From Paenibacillus etheri (lineage in GTDB: Bacteria > Bacillota > Bacilli > Paenibacillales > Paenibacillaceae), in the NCBI RefSeq assembly GCF_001012825.1, contig NZ_LCZJ02000025.1:113283-154423 (forward strand): a stretch of DNA of 41,141 nt, in the 5' to 3' direction. The notes below the pieces were generated by a model. The model worked only from the letters and a program-made list of their open reading frames with translations, was not told where the DNA came from and did no database searches. Below, piece after piece: positions 18,430-26,440 of this stretch. Each line of letters opens with the position of its first letter. Positions within the stretch are counted from its first letter, which is position 1. Position numbers and translations under genes: made by a program.

Positions 18430-19705
18430 TGGTATATAATGGTATTAGTGCCATATTATTAAATACTTTATGTTTCGTTTCAATGGTCATATGACCACCG
18501 TACTTGTCGCAGATTCTAGCTATGTTCGTTAATCCAATACCATGAAATTCCGGGTTTGATTTTTGGCTGTTTAAGTGGGCAACTTCATTCTCCATATGAT
18601 TCATGATGTGAATGAGAAGGGTAGACTCGGTAGAATGTATTTTTATAAGAATGTACCTATCTTCTGCGATCTTCAACTTTTTAGAAGCCTCTATTGCGTT
18701 ATCTAGCATATTTCCAATGACAACACATAAGTCATAACGGTCAATATGGACTTTTTGTGAACATAAGCTAAGCTTTGTATCTATTCTTATGCCATTGGCT
18801 TGTCCAATATTAAGTGTATTTGTGACAAGGGCATCTATAACTAGATTGCCTGTGTTTACCCGTTGATAAGCCCCTTCAACTTTATTTAATGTAGTCTTAA
18901 TATGTTCCCTTGCTGCTGCTAACTCATTTCGCTCAATACACTCTTCAATATACAAAAACTGTTGATTCGTATCATGAATGATTCTTTTAATGGATTTAAA
19001 GCTGTGAACGACTTTTTCGTAATTCGCATCCTGATGGTCCATCTGCTGTTGCAGCTGAGCATTCTCATGCATGAATTGAAATTTATCAATGATATTATCA
19101 AAAACATAGAAAATCATAACGTTTAAGAATAGTAATACAATGACGGATATGAAAGAATAAGCGTCCTTATAAGTTAGAATATTCAGTTGGTTTATACTTA
19201 CGATAGGAATAACCGAAAAAAATATGTAGTAACGATAATGCAAAGAGTAACTTCTACGTTTTGAAAGTAGTCGTATGATCTGAATGATAGCAAACATGAT
19301 CATGCAACTGAGTAAAATAGCTTTTGTGTAGGCTATTTGATCATGTTCATTTACAGGCTCAAAGCTAAACTCAACTGAATATAGGGTATAAAAAATATAA
19401 AGGGATATAAAATTAACGAGAGATATTAAAACACCGTAAAACATAGAAAAAATGATCTTGTCTTTAATTTCTACTTGATAAGATTGTGCAAAACTAAATA
19501 TCATGAGTAAAGGTAGAATCAAAGATAAAATAGGAGAGATGGGAATAACCAGATACAGGTAATCAAGCAACCCAAACAAAATGAAATAAATGAATCGGTT
19601 ATTTTTTTTAGCTGATTTATCAAACACCGAGTTGAAGAAAAAATTAATTTGAACACCCATCACAAGTACAATGCTAAAGACAATAGGAAAATTATTTTGA
19701 ATCAT
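18419..19705 (-). CDS. AgrC/CitA-like GHKL sensor histidine kinase
   Basis: 428 residues. About six hydrophobic TM segments fill the first 205 residues. A coiled-coil linker with QLQQQMDHQ precedes the dimerisation helix with a likely phospho-acceptor His in KRIIHDTNQQFLYI. A GHKL ATPase domain (VVIGNMLDNAIEASKK, FHGIGLTNIARICDKYGG) ends the protein. This is the AgrC-type layout used for peptide sensing in Firmicutes, but no AgrB/AgrD-type gene is nearby, so the ligand is unknown. Its start lies one base after the regulator stop; AAGG for ribosome binding is inside the regulator's last codons. The two genes therefore form an operon. Confidence 0.9.
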   Translation of the reverse strand: MIQNNFPIVFSIVLVMGVQINFFFNSVFDKSAKKNNRFIYFILFGLLDYLYLVIPISPILSLILPLLMIFSFAQSYQVEIKDKIIFSMFYGVLISLVNFISLYIFYTLYSVEFSFEPVNEHDQIAYTKAILLSCMIMFAIIQIIRLLSKRRSYSLHYRYYIFFSVIPIVSINQLNILTYKDAYSFISVIVLLFLNVMIFYVFDNIIDKFQFMHENAQLQQQMDHQDANYEKVVHSFKSIKRIIHDTNQQFLYIEECIERNELAAAREHIKTTLNKVEGAYQRVNTGNLVIDALVTNTLNIGQANGIRIDTKLSLCSQKVHIDRYDLCVVIGNMLDNAIEASKKLKIAEDRYILIKIHSTESTLLIHIMNHMENEVAHLNSQKSNPEFHGIGLTNIARICDKYGGHMTIETKHKVFNNMALIPLYTNNP

Positions 19706-19706
19706 A

Positions 19707-20447
19707 TCAATCGACCTTCATAATCATAAATTTGGTGTAAGTATCTTTAACCTCATTAATTTTAGAACGACCTATGGGTAATTCCAACCCATTGGACATT
19801 AGAACAACTCCGCTAGAAAATTTCTTCACATGAAGCAGATTAATAATAATAGAACGATGGATTTGCAAAAAGTTACAGTCTTTTAAGGCCAAAGCATAAT
19901 CTGAAATGATACCTTTGCTTTCATAGGTTTGATTAGTGGTCGTAAAATGTAGTTTGCTTTTTATAGTTAAGCTTTTGGCAGCTTGAATACTAATGAGGTC
20001 ATCATATTTTAAAACGATTTCTTCATAGGTTGACTTGATAACCATAAACTTTTTATCAAGTGCTTGAAAGTATTGGCATATCTTGATCACTTTCTCCTCC
20101 AAGATCGAAGGAGCAATAGGTTTTATCAAATACTGAAATGTCATGACATCAAAACTTTCTACCATATATTCAGGATAGCTTGTCAGAAAAATAATTTGTT
20201 CATCTAGGTTATTTAACTCTCTTATTTTTCGGGCTGTTTGAATCCCATTTCCCCCCCCCATTTCAATATCCAAAATTAAAATATGGAATGGAGTTTCATA
20301 GCGCTCATAATGGGATAACAATTGCTCTCCCGAGCCGAATAATTCAATTTCAAAATCTAAATTAGTCTTTATCGACAAAGTAATCAGGATGCTTTTAACA
20401 AGTTCTCTTTGTTTTTCCTCATCATCGCAAATAGCCACTCTATACAA
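19707..20447 (-). CDS. LytTR-family response regulator (AgrA-like)
   Basis: 246 residues from TTG 20447 (YRVAICDDEEKQRE), with GGGAGG 10 bases upstream; an ATG six codons earlier runs through that ribosome site. Receiver domain with acidic residues CDDE, phospho-acceptor Asp in HILILDIEMGGGNG, and conserved Lys in LIKPI. A LytTR DNA-binding domain follows (LISIQAAKSLTIKSK, CNFLQIHRSIIINLLHVKKF, LPIGRSK). The loop after the phospho-acceptor reads EMGGGNG instead of the usual EMPxxNG and is coded by a run of eight G. Partner kinase is immediately downstream. Target genes cannot be assigned from the sequence. Confidence 0.92.
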   Translation of the reverse strand: MYRVAICDDEEKQRELVKSILITLSIKTNLDFEIELFGSGEQLLSHYERYETPFHILILDIEMGGGNGIQTARKIRELNNLDEQIIFLTSYPEYMVESFDVMTFQYLIKPIAPSILEEKVIKICQYFQALDKKFMVIKSTYEEIVLKYDDLISIQAAKSLTIKSKLHFTTTNQTYESKGIISDYALALKDCNFLQIHRSIIINLLHVKKFSSGVVLMSNGLELPIGRSKINEVKDTYTKFMIMKVD

Positions 20448-20476
20448 AAATGATACACCTCCCATTTTCTATACCT

Positions 20477-20925
20477 TTATTCTAAAAATCCATATAAACA
20501 TGATACAACCTTTTGACTTTGTATAGATATCTTTTGGATGAAATGCAAATTAAAATCCCTCAACACCACATGAACGAATATTTCCTTGACTGCTAATAGG
20601 TCAGCACCATTTTCAATCAACATAGTCATCATTTCAAGGTTGGAATTTTCTACCGCAACATTAAAGCAGTCTCTTCTTCATTTGTCTTATGATTGACGTC
20701 ACATTTGAAACTATTAGTAATCTAGCTGTTTCAAAATAATCGTTTTTGACTGGCACGAAGTAGAGGGGTGGATCCTATCGTATTGTTTACATCAGGGTTA
20801 ATGCCAAGATTTAATAAAAATTTGCTTCGTACATGACTTTGCTTTCGCTGAACATGGCAGGTCATAGAGGCTAGCCCTGCTTCTTGGAAAGATGGATTTT
20901 CCTCACAGGTAATTGTTAGATGGGT
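20477..20925 (-). pseudogene. Ankyrin-repeat protein remnant
   Basis: Minus-strand fragments in changing frames read FLLNLGINPDVNNTIGSTPL then LRASQ; DYFETARLLI; CDVNHKTNEEETALML; and VENSNLEMMTMLIENGADLL running on to a TAA at 20477. The TPLLxA, VNxxD and ENGADLL elements are ankyrin consensus pieces spanning at least three repeats. Several frameshifts separate them and no plausible start survives. The following 20926-21169 gap holds a GGGCC/GGCCC hairpin (21022-21035) and a TATAAT at about 21081, a possible ktrB promoter. Confidence 0.7.
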
Positions 20926-21169
20926 TTAACACTCTGGATTTGCTCGAATCCTACGCATGCCATCCTAGCCTGACAGGGTTTGAGGTAGCCCTTCGCTTCA
21001 AAATAGAAGCATCTATTTACAGGGCCTCGTGGCCCACTCAACTATTGTTCCTCGTTAACTTAATCGAATGAGTATAAAAGTATAATGAAATTGCATAATA
21101 AAAATAGCTTAACTCATTCCACTGTCTTACATACACGTATGAGTTCTTCACGTATAAGGAGTTGTCGGT

Positions 21170-22534
21170 ATGGTAAAGATCAACATTCTTCCACTGCGCC
21201 ACATAACCCCACCACAGGTTTTGGCACTTGGGTTTGCTTGTATTATCTTTTTTGGTACCTTTTTGTTAACATTACCGATTTCATCAGAAGACAGTTCACC
21301 TACTTCATTTATTAATGCATTGTTTACCGCGACCTCGGCAACCTGCGTGACTGGGCTCGTAACAGTCGATTCGGGTACCCACTGGTCTAAATTCGGGGAA
21401 ATCGTCATCATTTTCTTGATCCAGATAGGCGGTCTTGGGTTTATGACAATGGGAACTCTTATCGCACTGCTTTCCAGAAGAAAAATCTCCCTCAAGGAAC
21501 GTTTGATACTGCAAGAATCATTGAATCAGACAAGCATGGAAGGCATTGTTCGGCTAATACGTAAGGTATTGCTCTATGCTTTAGTCATCGAAAGTATCGG
21601 CGGCTTGCTGCTTACGATCCGGTTTGCCTATGATATGCCCTTTGGTCAAGCTTTGTATTATGGTATCTGGCATGCAATATCGATGTTTAATAATGCTGGA
21701 TTTGACCTTTTCGGACCCATCACCGGACCCTTTAGCAGTTTTACAAGCTACGTATCCGACCCTTTGGTAAATTTCGTCGTTACAAGTTTAATTATACTAG
21801 GTGGTATCGGCTTTATTGTTATCGCAGATGTTCTAGAGTACAGAAAACGTAAAAGTATTAAGCTCTCTCTACATTCCAAAGTTGCTCTCAGCACGTCCGC
21901 GGCCCTCCTTCTTATTGGCACGATCGTTATTTTTATATTTGAATTTAGCAATCCCAATACGTTACAACCGCTTGACTGGGGATCTAAATTTTTGGCGTCA
22001 TATTTTCAGTCGGTTGTACCGCGTACCGCTGGTCCGAATTCATTGGATCTAACTGCACTTCGACAAGCGACACAGTTTTTTATCATCGTACTCATGTTTA
22101 TCGGAGCGTCTCCTGGTTCAACTGGGGGCGGGATAAAAACAACGACTTTTGCGATCTTGATTGGCGCGATTGTCACGATAATCCGAGGCAAGGACAATAT
22201 TACTATATTTCGGTACCGGCTAGCGCAGGACAGGATATTCAAAGCAATAACACTCACTGTTTTAGCTATGTTCCTTGTCGTATTTGTTACTATGATTCTT
22301 TCCACGATTGAAGATGCTCAATTTCTAAAAATACTGTTTGAGGTGACCTCAGCTTTTGGTACTGTAGGACTCAGTTTGGGCCTTACGCCGGAACTATCGG
22401 TATTAGGAAAAATTATCATTGCTTGTATGATGTTCATTGGCAGGTTAGGACCTCTTACCTTGGCTTATGCGCTTACCCCTAAGAAAGAGAAGGAATTGTT
22501 CAAATATCCGGAAGGGAAAATCACAATAGGGTAA
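21170..22534 (+). CDS. ktrB: KtrB-type potassium channel subunit (TrkH/Ktr family)
   Basis: 454 residues, ATG 21170 with AAGGAG upstream. Membrane ion-conducting subunit of the Ktr potassium uptake system. The four selectivity-filter P loops are all present: TSATCVTGL, SMFNNAGFDLF, VVPRTAGPNSLD and SAFGTVGLSLG, each followed by TM helices. The third-repeat gating segment is visible as FIGASPGSTGGGIKTTTF. Normally KtrB works with the cytosolic RCK subunit KtrA. Here only the first codons of a ktrA-like gene survive, 12 bases downstream, so this channel may lack its local regulator unless a ktrA/ktrC exists elsewhere. Confidence 0.93.
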   Translation: MVKINILPLRHITPPQVLALGFACIIFFGTFLLTLPISSEDSSPTSFINALFTATSATCVTGLVTVDSGTHWSKFGEIVIIFLIQIGGLGFMTMGTLIALLSRRKISLKERLILQESLNQTSMEGIVRLIRKVLLYALVIESIGGLLLTIRFAYDMPFGQALYYGIWHAISMFNNAGFDLFGPITGPFSSFTSYVSDPLVNFVVTSLIILGGIGFIVIADVLEYRKRKSIKLSLHSKVALSTSAALLLIGTIVIFIFEFSNPNTLQPLDWGSKFLASYFQSVVPRTAGPNSLDLTALRQATQFFIIVLMFIGASPGSTGGGIKTTTFAILIGAIVTIIRGKDNITIFRYRLAQDRIFKAITLTVLAMFLVVFVTMILSTIEDAQFLKILFEVTSAFGTVGLSLGLTPELSVLGKIIIACMMFIGRLGPLTLAYALTPKKEKELFKYPEGKITIG

Positions 22535-22546
22535 GGAGACAACTCG

Positions 22547-22608
22547 ATGAATAAAAAAATCAATATGCAGTGATAGGTCTCGGGCGTTTTTCTGGCCAAG
22601 TGTTATAG
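22547..22608 (+). pseudogene. ktrA 5' remnant
   Basis: ATG 22547 follows AAGGAG at the end of ktrB. After MNKK a one-base shift gives QYAVIGLGRFSGQVL, the start of a Rossmann RCK domain (GxGxxG-type), then TAG at 22606. Everything beyond the first strand and turn is gone. The position directly after ktrB is where ktrA is expected. Confidence 0.7.
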
Positions 22609-22907
22609 TTATTACAATATTCATGTTTATCGCACGCCCTTTGACCGTACTCGCATGCGCACTTCTCGATCGACGGGCAAAATGGGAACGGAATGAGTTG
22701 TTTTTCATGTTTTGGGTTCGAGAAACTGGAGTTATTCCAGCTGCTCTTTCAGGTATGATGACTGCTGCAGGTATCAAAAATGTAGAAATCATAGCAGTAG
22801 TGACATTTATGGCTGTCTTGCTTCCGATTGTTTCCCAGGCCAATACGACTGCTTTCGTAGCGCGCAAACTTGGTATCTTGGATGAGTCAGATCAAGAAGG
22901 TGCGTAA
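22590..22907 (+). pseudogene. C-terminal fragment of a CPA1/NhaP-type cation-proton antiporter
   Basis: From about 22590 the frame reads FWPSVIVITIFMFIARPLTV and continues through RRAKWERNELFFMFWVRETG, VIPAALSGMM and FVARKLGILDES to TAA 22905-22907. WVRETGVIPAALSG is characteristic of the last TM helices of NhaP2/CvrA-like K+ or Na+/H+ antiporters. The N-terminal majority is absent; the reading starts exactly where the ktrA remnant ends, so a deletion fused the two genes. An ORF from ATG 22623 remains open but would give only about 94 residues. Confidence 0.75.
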
Positions 22908-22989
22908 TTAACTAATCTGCTTGTCAGCTCAACGAGACCGCCGAAGCCCGCGGTTTCCGCGGACTTCATTCAGACAATGATGTCCTTTT

Positions 22990-23145
22990 TCAAGCTTTCT
23001 TTTTATATACCTTCATTGCAAAGAAATAGGCTACGATCAAAATCCCGACGCACCACGCAAGAGCGACCCATATATCATTGCCCACCGGCTGATCTGACAG
23101 AAGCGCACGAATGGCGTTCACGATCGAGGTCACCGGCATCTGTCA
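22990..23145 (-). pseudogene. C-terminal fragment of an ABC-2 exporter permease
   Basis: Minus-strand reading MPVTSIVNAIRALLSDQPVG, NDIWVALAWCVGILIVAYFF, AMKVYKKKA then TGA at 22990. This matches the end of ABC-2 (drug-export type) permeases, last TM helix included. It joins directly to an ATPase fragment at about 23140, so the rest of the permease has been deleted. Confidence 0.7.
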
Positions 23146-23323
23146 AGCCGAAGCGTTTAAGCAAGTCGTCCGCATCCAGATGCGGATTTTTGAGGTATCG
23201 CAGCTTGGCGATCATGATCAGATTTTCCCGTCCGGTCAGTATCTCGTTCCACCTCGAAATTTACGTCGTTTAGCACTTGAAGCTGTTTGTAGGACTTTTG
23301 CAGTCCTTTTATCTCAATATACA
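23131..23323 (-). pseudogene. ABC exporter ATPase remnant lacking Walker A
   Basis: Minus strand: a TTG at about 23323 begins YIEIKGLQKSYKQLQVLNDV then NFEVER, the first two strands of a DrrA-like ATPase. The sequence then jumps, with a frame change, to ILTGRENLIMIAKLRYLKNP then HLDADDLLKRFGLTDA. The roughly 70 residues between, including the P-loop, are missing, and the signature and Walker B regions are cut off by the junction with the permease fragment. Two deletions are needed to explain the locus. Confidence 0.7.
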
Positions 23324-23355
23324 AAGGAAGAGCTGCCTATAAGCAAGCAACTCCT

Positions 23356-23380
23356 CCATTAACGTTACCCGGTAGTTCAA
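23356..23380. repeat. Dispersed intergenic motif, copy A
   Basis: CCATTAACGTTACCCGGTAG followed by TTCAA. It closely matches CCATTAACGTTCCCCGTTAG at 37452 and partly 36505-36528. All lie between genes. Confidence 0.4.
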
Positions 23381-23388
23381 TCTAAACT

Positions 23389-24105
23389 TTATAAAACAAA
23401 TAATTCTCCGTTACGGAAATAATAAATATCCTCCCTTTTAAAGCCATACTCTCCATTCGTGTGCTTAATATGTGGCTCAAAAGTAAAGAAAGATGCTTCA
23501 CTCAGCTGCATCTTATTTCCCAACTCAAAATATTTCCGGTTATCTTTATTAAATTCTATTGTGTGTCCCAAATTACCAGAAAAATCAAGATTAATGTAAT
23601 CGAGTTGTTTTATAACCCCATTCATGTATAAGTAAACTTCTTCAAAAGTCATGTCTGGTTTTACATAATCTATAAACACGCTATGAAGTTGCTTTTCTGA
23701 TTTAATTCCATGCGAAAATTCTAAAGCAGACTGAGTGTTGGTGTTTTGAAGTGTTTCTTCGTCAATCACATTTCCATCAATAACTAAAAACGTTCGGGCA
23801 TAGTCTCCCCAATAGGTGTTAAATTCTGGGCTAAGGTCTACGGTCACAATATCATTCTTGCCTACTAATGTTTCCGATGGATTATAGTCCTTACCTGATT
23901 CGGAAATTTTTGTTCTCTTCCCAACATGAACAAAAGCCCCTATACCATGATACCAAAAATTATTTACACCTCTATCTCTCATGATGTCTTCGGCTTTATA
24001 AACGATTTCACGTTCAGAGATGCCTTCTTTAATTACATCCTTTAACTCGCTTATTGTTGATTTGGCGATAGATTGAACGTAAAGATAATGCGACAAATGC
24101 TCCAC
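23389..24105 (-). CDS. M24 (aminopeptidase P/methionine aminopeptidase fold) metallopeptidase-like protein
   Basis: 238 residues from GTG 24105 (AAGGGTGG 8 bases upstream; a GTG at 24117 would add four). Single pita-bread domain with all metal ligands in order: Asp in VTVDLSPEF, Asp in WGDYARTF, His in GNLGHTIEF, Glu in FTFEPHIK and Glu in FKREDIYYF. It lacks the N-terminal creatinase-like domain of full Xaa-Pro peptidases, so it is a short stand-alone M24 protein. Probable cytosolic dipeptidase-type hydrolase; substrate unknown. No operon partner is evident. Confidence 0.85.
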   Translation of the reverse strand: MEHLSHYLYVQSIAKSTISELKDVIKEGISEREIVYKAEDIMRDRGVNNFWYHGIGAFVHVGKRTKISESGKDYNPSETLVGKNDIVTVDLSPEFNTYWGDYARTFLVIDGNVIDEETLQNTNTQSALEFSHGIKSEKQLHSVFIDYVKPDMTFEEVYLYMNGVIKQLDYINLDFSGNLGHTIEFNKDNRKYFELGNKMQLSEASFFTFEPHIKHTNGEYGFKREDIYYFRNGELFVL

Positions 24106-24185
24106 AAAATAGCCCACCCTTTAGCTTGTTTCTGAGAAAAATCCAAATGAGTCGTTATTATAAATTCTTCCTTTTGTTTAACTAT

Positions 24186-24443
24186 CCTGCCCGTTCGTAT
24201 TATGAGATCAACCAGTCCTTTCTGGTTGATCCTTTTTTAATTTGCATAGAGGATTAAGGTAGCCTGGTCGAACGTACCTGCCCGTGGGACTTGATCCCGA
24301 GAGCTATAATGTTCACCCCTACTTGTCATGACCATGATTGAGGCTGGTTGGGACGTAAGATCCCGTATAACAAGCGATGCTATGGAGCGACAAGAAGAAC
24401 CTTAGGGGATGCCGGTGAATCTAAACTTATAGGGAGAGATAAA
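24186..24443 (+). ncRNA. IS110 non-coding leader, copy 1 (bridge-RNA candidate)
   Basis: About 258 bases between the left end and the transposase ATG, nearly identical to the copy 2 leader. It contains the hairpin GATCAACCAG/CTGGTTGATC with a T run, and GATCCCGTATAACAAGC near the 3' end. IS110-group elements encode their bridge RNA in this position; the assignment here is by position and conservation only. Confidence 0.4.
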
Positions 24444-25233
24444 ATGAATCCAGTTATCGGTCTAGATATTTCTAAAGAAGAAAGCCATAAGAGCGCGGAA
24501 AGCCATTCCAAGGGACATTCCACTTCGAGCACACTCGAGATGGTTTAGCAAATCTACTTCAAGTTTTATCAGAAGTTGAATTTGCATCTAAACAACGCCC
24601 TTTGCTTATTCTAGAAGCAACCGGTCATTATCAAAGTCCCATTGTTCAGTTCCTAGAGGAACATCAATATATTTATATTGTTATTAATCCGCTCATCTCA
24701 AATCGGCTTAGGAAGTCACAACTTCGTAAAGTAAAGACGGATGCTGCTGACGCTTACCTATTGGGAGAGCTGTACTACAAAGAAGAGTTTGAACCTTATA
24801 AAAATGAGGTGTGCAACTTCTCAATCTGCGCTATCTTAAAAGACAATATGAATCTCTTTCAAAGATGTGTGTACAGACTAAACTACAATTCCAAGCTGTT
24901 TTAGATCAGGTTTTCCCTGCATACAAAGGTGTCTTTGGAGCTATGTATTCCGGTATTTCATTACGGTTTTTAAGTGAATTTCCAACCTCCTATTCAGTAT
25001 TGCAGACGGATAAAAACACACTCAAATCTAAGATGAAAGAACTGCTTTCTTCAAAACGGGGCGTTCAGAGGACTGGATTAACCAACGGGTGCAACGGCTG
25101 CTAGATGCGGCAAAACAAAACCTATTTCAGCAAACCATGTATGCAAGCCACTTAATCAATTTGAAAGTCCTTATTACCCTCATTCTTCAGTACCAAGAGC
25201 ATCTTACTGGATTGGAACAGAAACATAGAGCGA
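24444..25233 (+). pseudogene. IS110 transposase, copy 1 (frameshifted, 3'-truncated)
   Basis: ATG 24444 (MNPVIGLDISKEES) is followed by a roughly 14-base deletion relative to copy 2 near 24486. The frame resumes as PLLILEATGHYQSPIVQF and KVKTDAADAYLLGELYYKEE. It breaks again near 24803 and near 25062 (one G fewer than copy 2), and homology stops at about 25231. The DEDD-type N-terminal motifs survive, but the Transposase_20 domain is lost. Confidence 0.85.
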
Positions 25234-25311
25234 TGCTTTTCTCTCCGCCTGTTCAATTATTGCAGTATTTCTGCTTTGTTAGTTACACGCCTTTTCCTTG
25301 CGTGAAGTAAA

Positions 25312-25345
25312 AAACAAACGGCACGGGGCTTTCCCATGCCGTTTT
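25312..25345. terminator. Bidirectional terminator hairpin
   Basis: AAACGGCACGGG / CCCATGCCGTTT with a short loop; A run before and T run after. It lies between the IS copy 1 remnant and the hydrolase fragment. Confidence 0.75.
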
Positions 25346-25447
25346 GAATTCCATTTTTATTCCCGTTCTTACCTTTGAGCTTAACTTAATGACATTGCCT
25401 GTTTGGGTGTCCTTATTGTTTTTCTAAGTTTTGCTTGCTAAGCGACT

Positions 25448-25636
25448 CTATTCAGCATCATTCTGCTCTTCCAGCCATCTCAAAATCGCTTGGTTTGTTT
25501 CTTCCGGCTTTTCTTGCTGGATCCAATGACCGCAATCCAGATTGACCACTTCCGCATTAGGCACGAACTTTGTCAGGTTTTCAGACCTCTGGACCGTATC
25601 CCGGTCACCATAGATCATGAGGGTCGGCTGTACCAT
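25448..25636 (-). pseudogene. Duplicate C-terminal fragment of the epoxide-hydrolase-like gene
   Basis: QPTLMIYGDRD ... LTKFVPNAEVVNLDCGHWIQ then QEKPEETNQAILRWLE aligns with the last roughly 57 residues of the complete hydrolase at 26428-27369, about three quarters identical by eye. Only the acid-His part of the fold is present. Upstream (25637-25850) is unrelated sequence with no supportable gene. It looks like the tail of a former tandem paralogue. Confidence 0.8.
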
Positions 25637-25852
25637 AAAAATGAAGGGGGTTGCGATTTTGGATGAGCTGTTTCATCCCTTCTTCATTTAGCGATTTGAT
25701 TTATGCCTCGCATTTAAAACGTTCTGACTTTTGATGAGAATTAAACCCTAAATGATTGAGAAATACAGGAGCTCCTCTCTCCTAAAGATCAGGGAAACAA
25801 TAGACCCAGATTTATGCAGTACCAAAAATCCTTTTAACGATTCTTTTGTTAT

Positions 25853-26440
25853 TTATATTTCCTTATTCTGTAATATTTTTTTGCAATGTTGAAATTTTAG
25901 CCCTTCTTCAGATGAAGCGATCAATATTCCAAGCCTTCTTAATCGTGTTTCTTCTTTCTTGGCGCTCATTACCCACCAGATAGAATCTCTTTTATAGGAT
26001 GGTGATAAATTAGTGAAGAATAGCCAGGCGGTTTGATTTGCCTTGATTTGTTCTTCATATTCTTTGGCAAGTTCCACGTTTCTTTGTTCAGAGGAATAGC
26101 CTTGTGCATCGGTTCTGTTGTTAAAGACGTGCATTCCTTCTGGTCTCATCTTTCCAAGCTGTATTAGTGCTTTTACCTTCTTTACGTTCACAGCACTCCA
26201 TACACTATTTACTTTGCGCGGAGTAAAGCGAATCTTATAGCTTTGTTTATCAATGGTTTTTCGTATACCGTCAATCCACCCAAAACAAAGAGCGGCATCT
26301 ACTGATGCAGACCAAGTAAGGCTTGCACGCCCTGTACTTATCCCAAAATAGCCCACCCAAATTTCACTAGCTTCAGCATGATGTTCTTCTAACCAATCGT
26401 TAAACTCTTCTTGGTTGTTGAAAAAAACTACATCTCCCAT
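25853..26440 (-). CDS. YdeI/OmpD-associated (bacteriocin-protection) family protein
   Basis: 195 residues from ATG 26440 (MGDVVFFNNQEEFNDWLEEH). Family hallmarks include EIWVGYFGISTGRASLTWSA, DAALCFGWIDGIRKTIDKQS, YKIRFTPRKVNSVWSAVNVK and SYKRDSIWWVMSAKKEETR. Cytosolic, no TM. Its first 13 bases overlap the end of the alpha/beta hydrolase, so the two are co-translated. Function in Firmicutes is not established; family names derive from an association with cell-envelope stress. The upstream in-frame extension from 26509 belongs to the hydrolase coding region. Confidence 0.85.
   Translation of the reverse strand: MGDVVFFNNQEEFNDWLEEHHAEASEIWVGYFGISTGRASLTWSASVDAALCFGWIDGIRKTIDKQSYKIRFTPRKVNSVWSAVNVKKVKALIQLGKMRPEGMHVFNNRTDAQGYSSEQRNVELAKEYEEQIKANQTAWLFFTNLSPSYKRDSIWWVMSAKKEETRLRRLGILIASSEEGLKFQHCKKILQNKEI

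Larger units (their letters stand above)
24186..25233 (+). mobile_element. IS110-family element, copy 1 (truncated)
   Basis: Sequence from TCCTGCCCGTTCG (24185 onward) matches the copy starting at 28464 almost base for base through the leader and most of the transposase, then diverges abruptly near 25231. The right end and the C-terminal catalytic part are missing. Direct orientation with copy 2; 4.3 kb separates the two left ends. Confidence 0.85.

Noticed and set aside
20925-21080. Possible c-di-AMP (ydaO-type) riboswitch upstream of ktrB
   Set aside because: CTCGAATCCTACGC resembles the 3' part of that riboswitch, and ktr genes are classic targets. The remaining conserved segments are not found in order, and the upstream DNA is an ankyrin fossil on the other strand. 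At most a decayed fragment.
22938-22966. CCGCGG-TTT-CCGCGG hairpin as a terminator
   Set aside because: Strong stem but no T tract on either strand; could be a pause site or chance, so not annotated.
25637-25850. Possible gene remnant (SLNEEGMKQLIQNRNPL reading)
   Set aside because: A short open stretch on the minus strand without start, family match or neighbouring frames to extend it.
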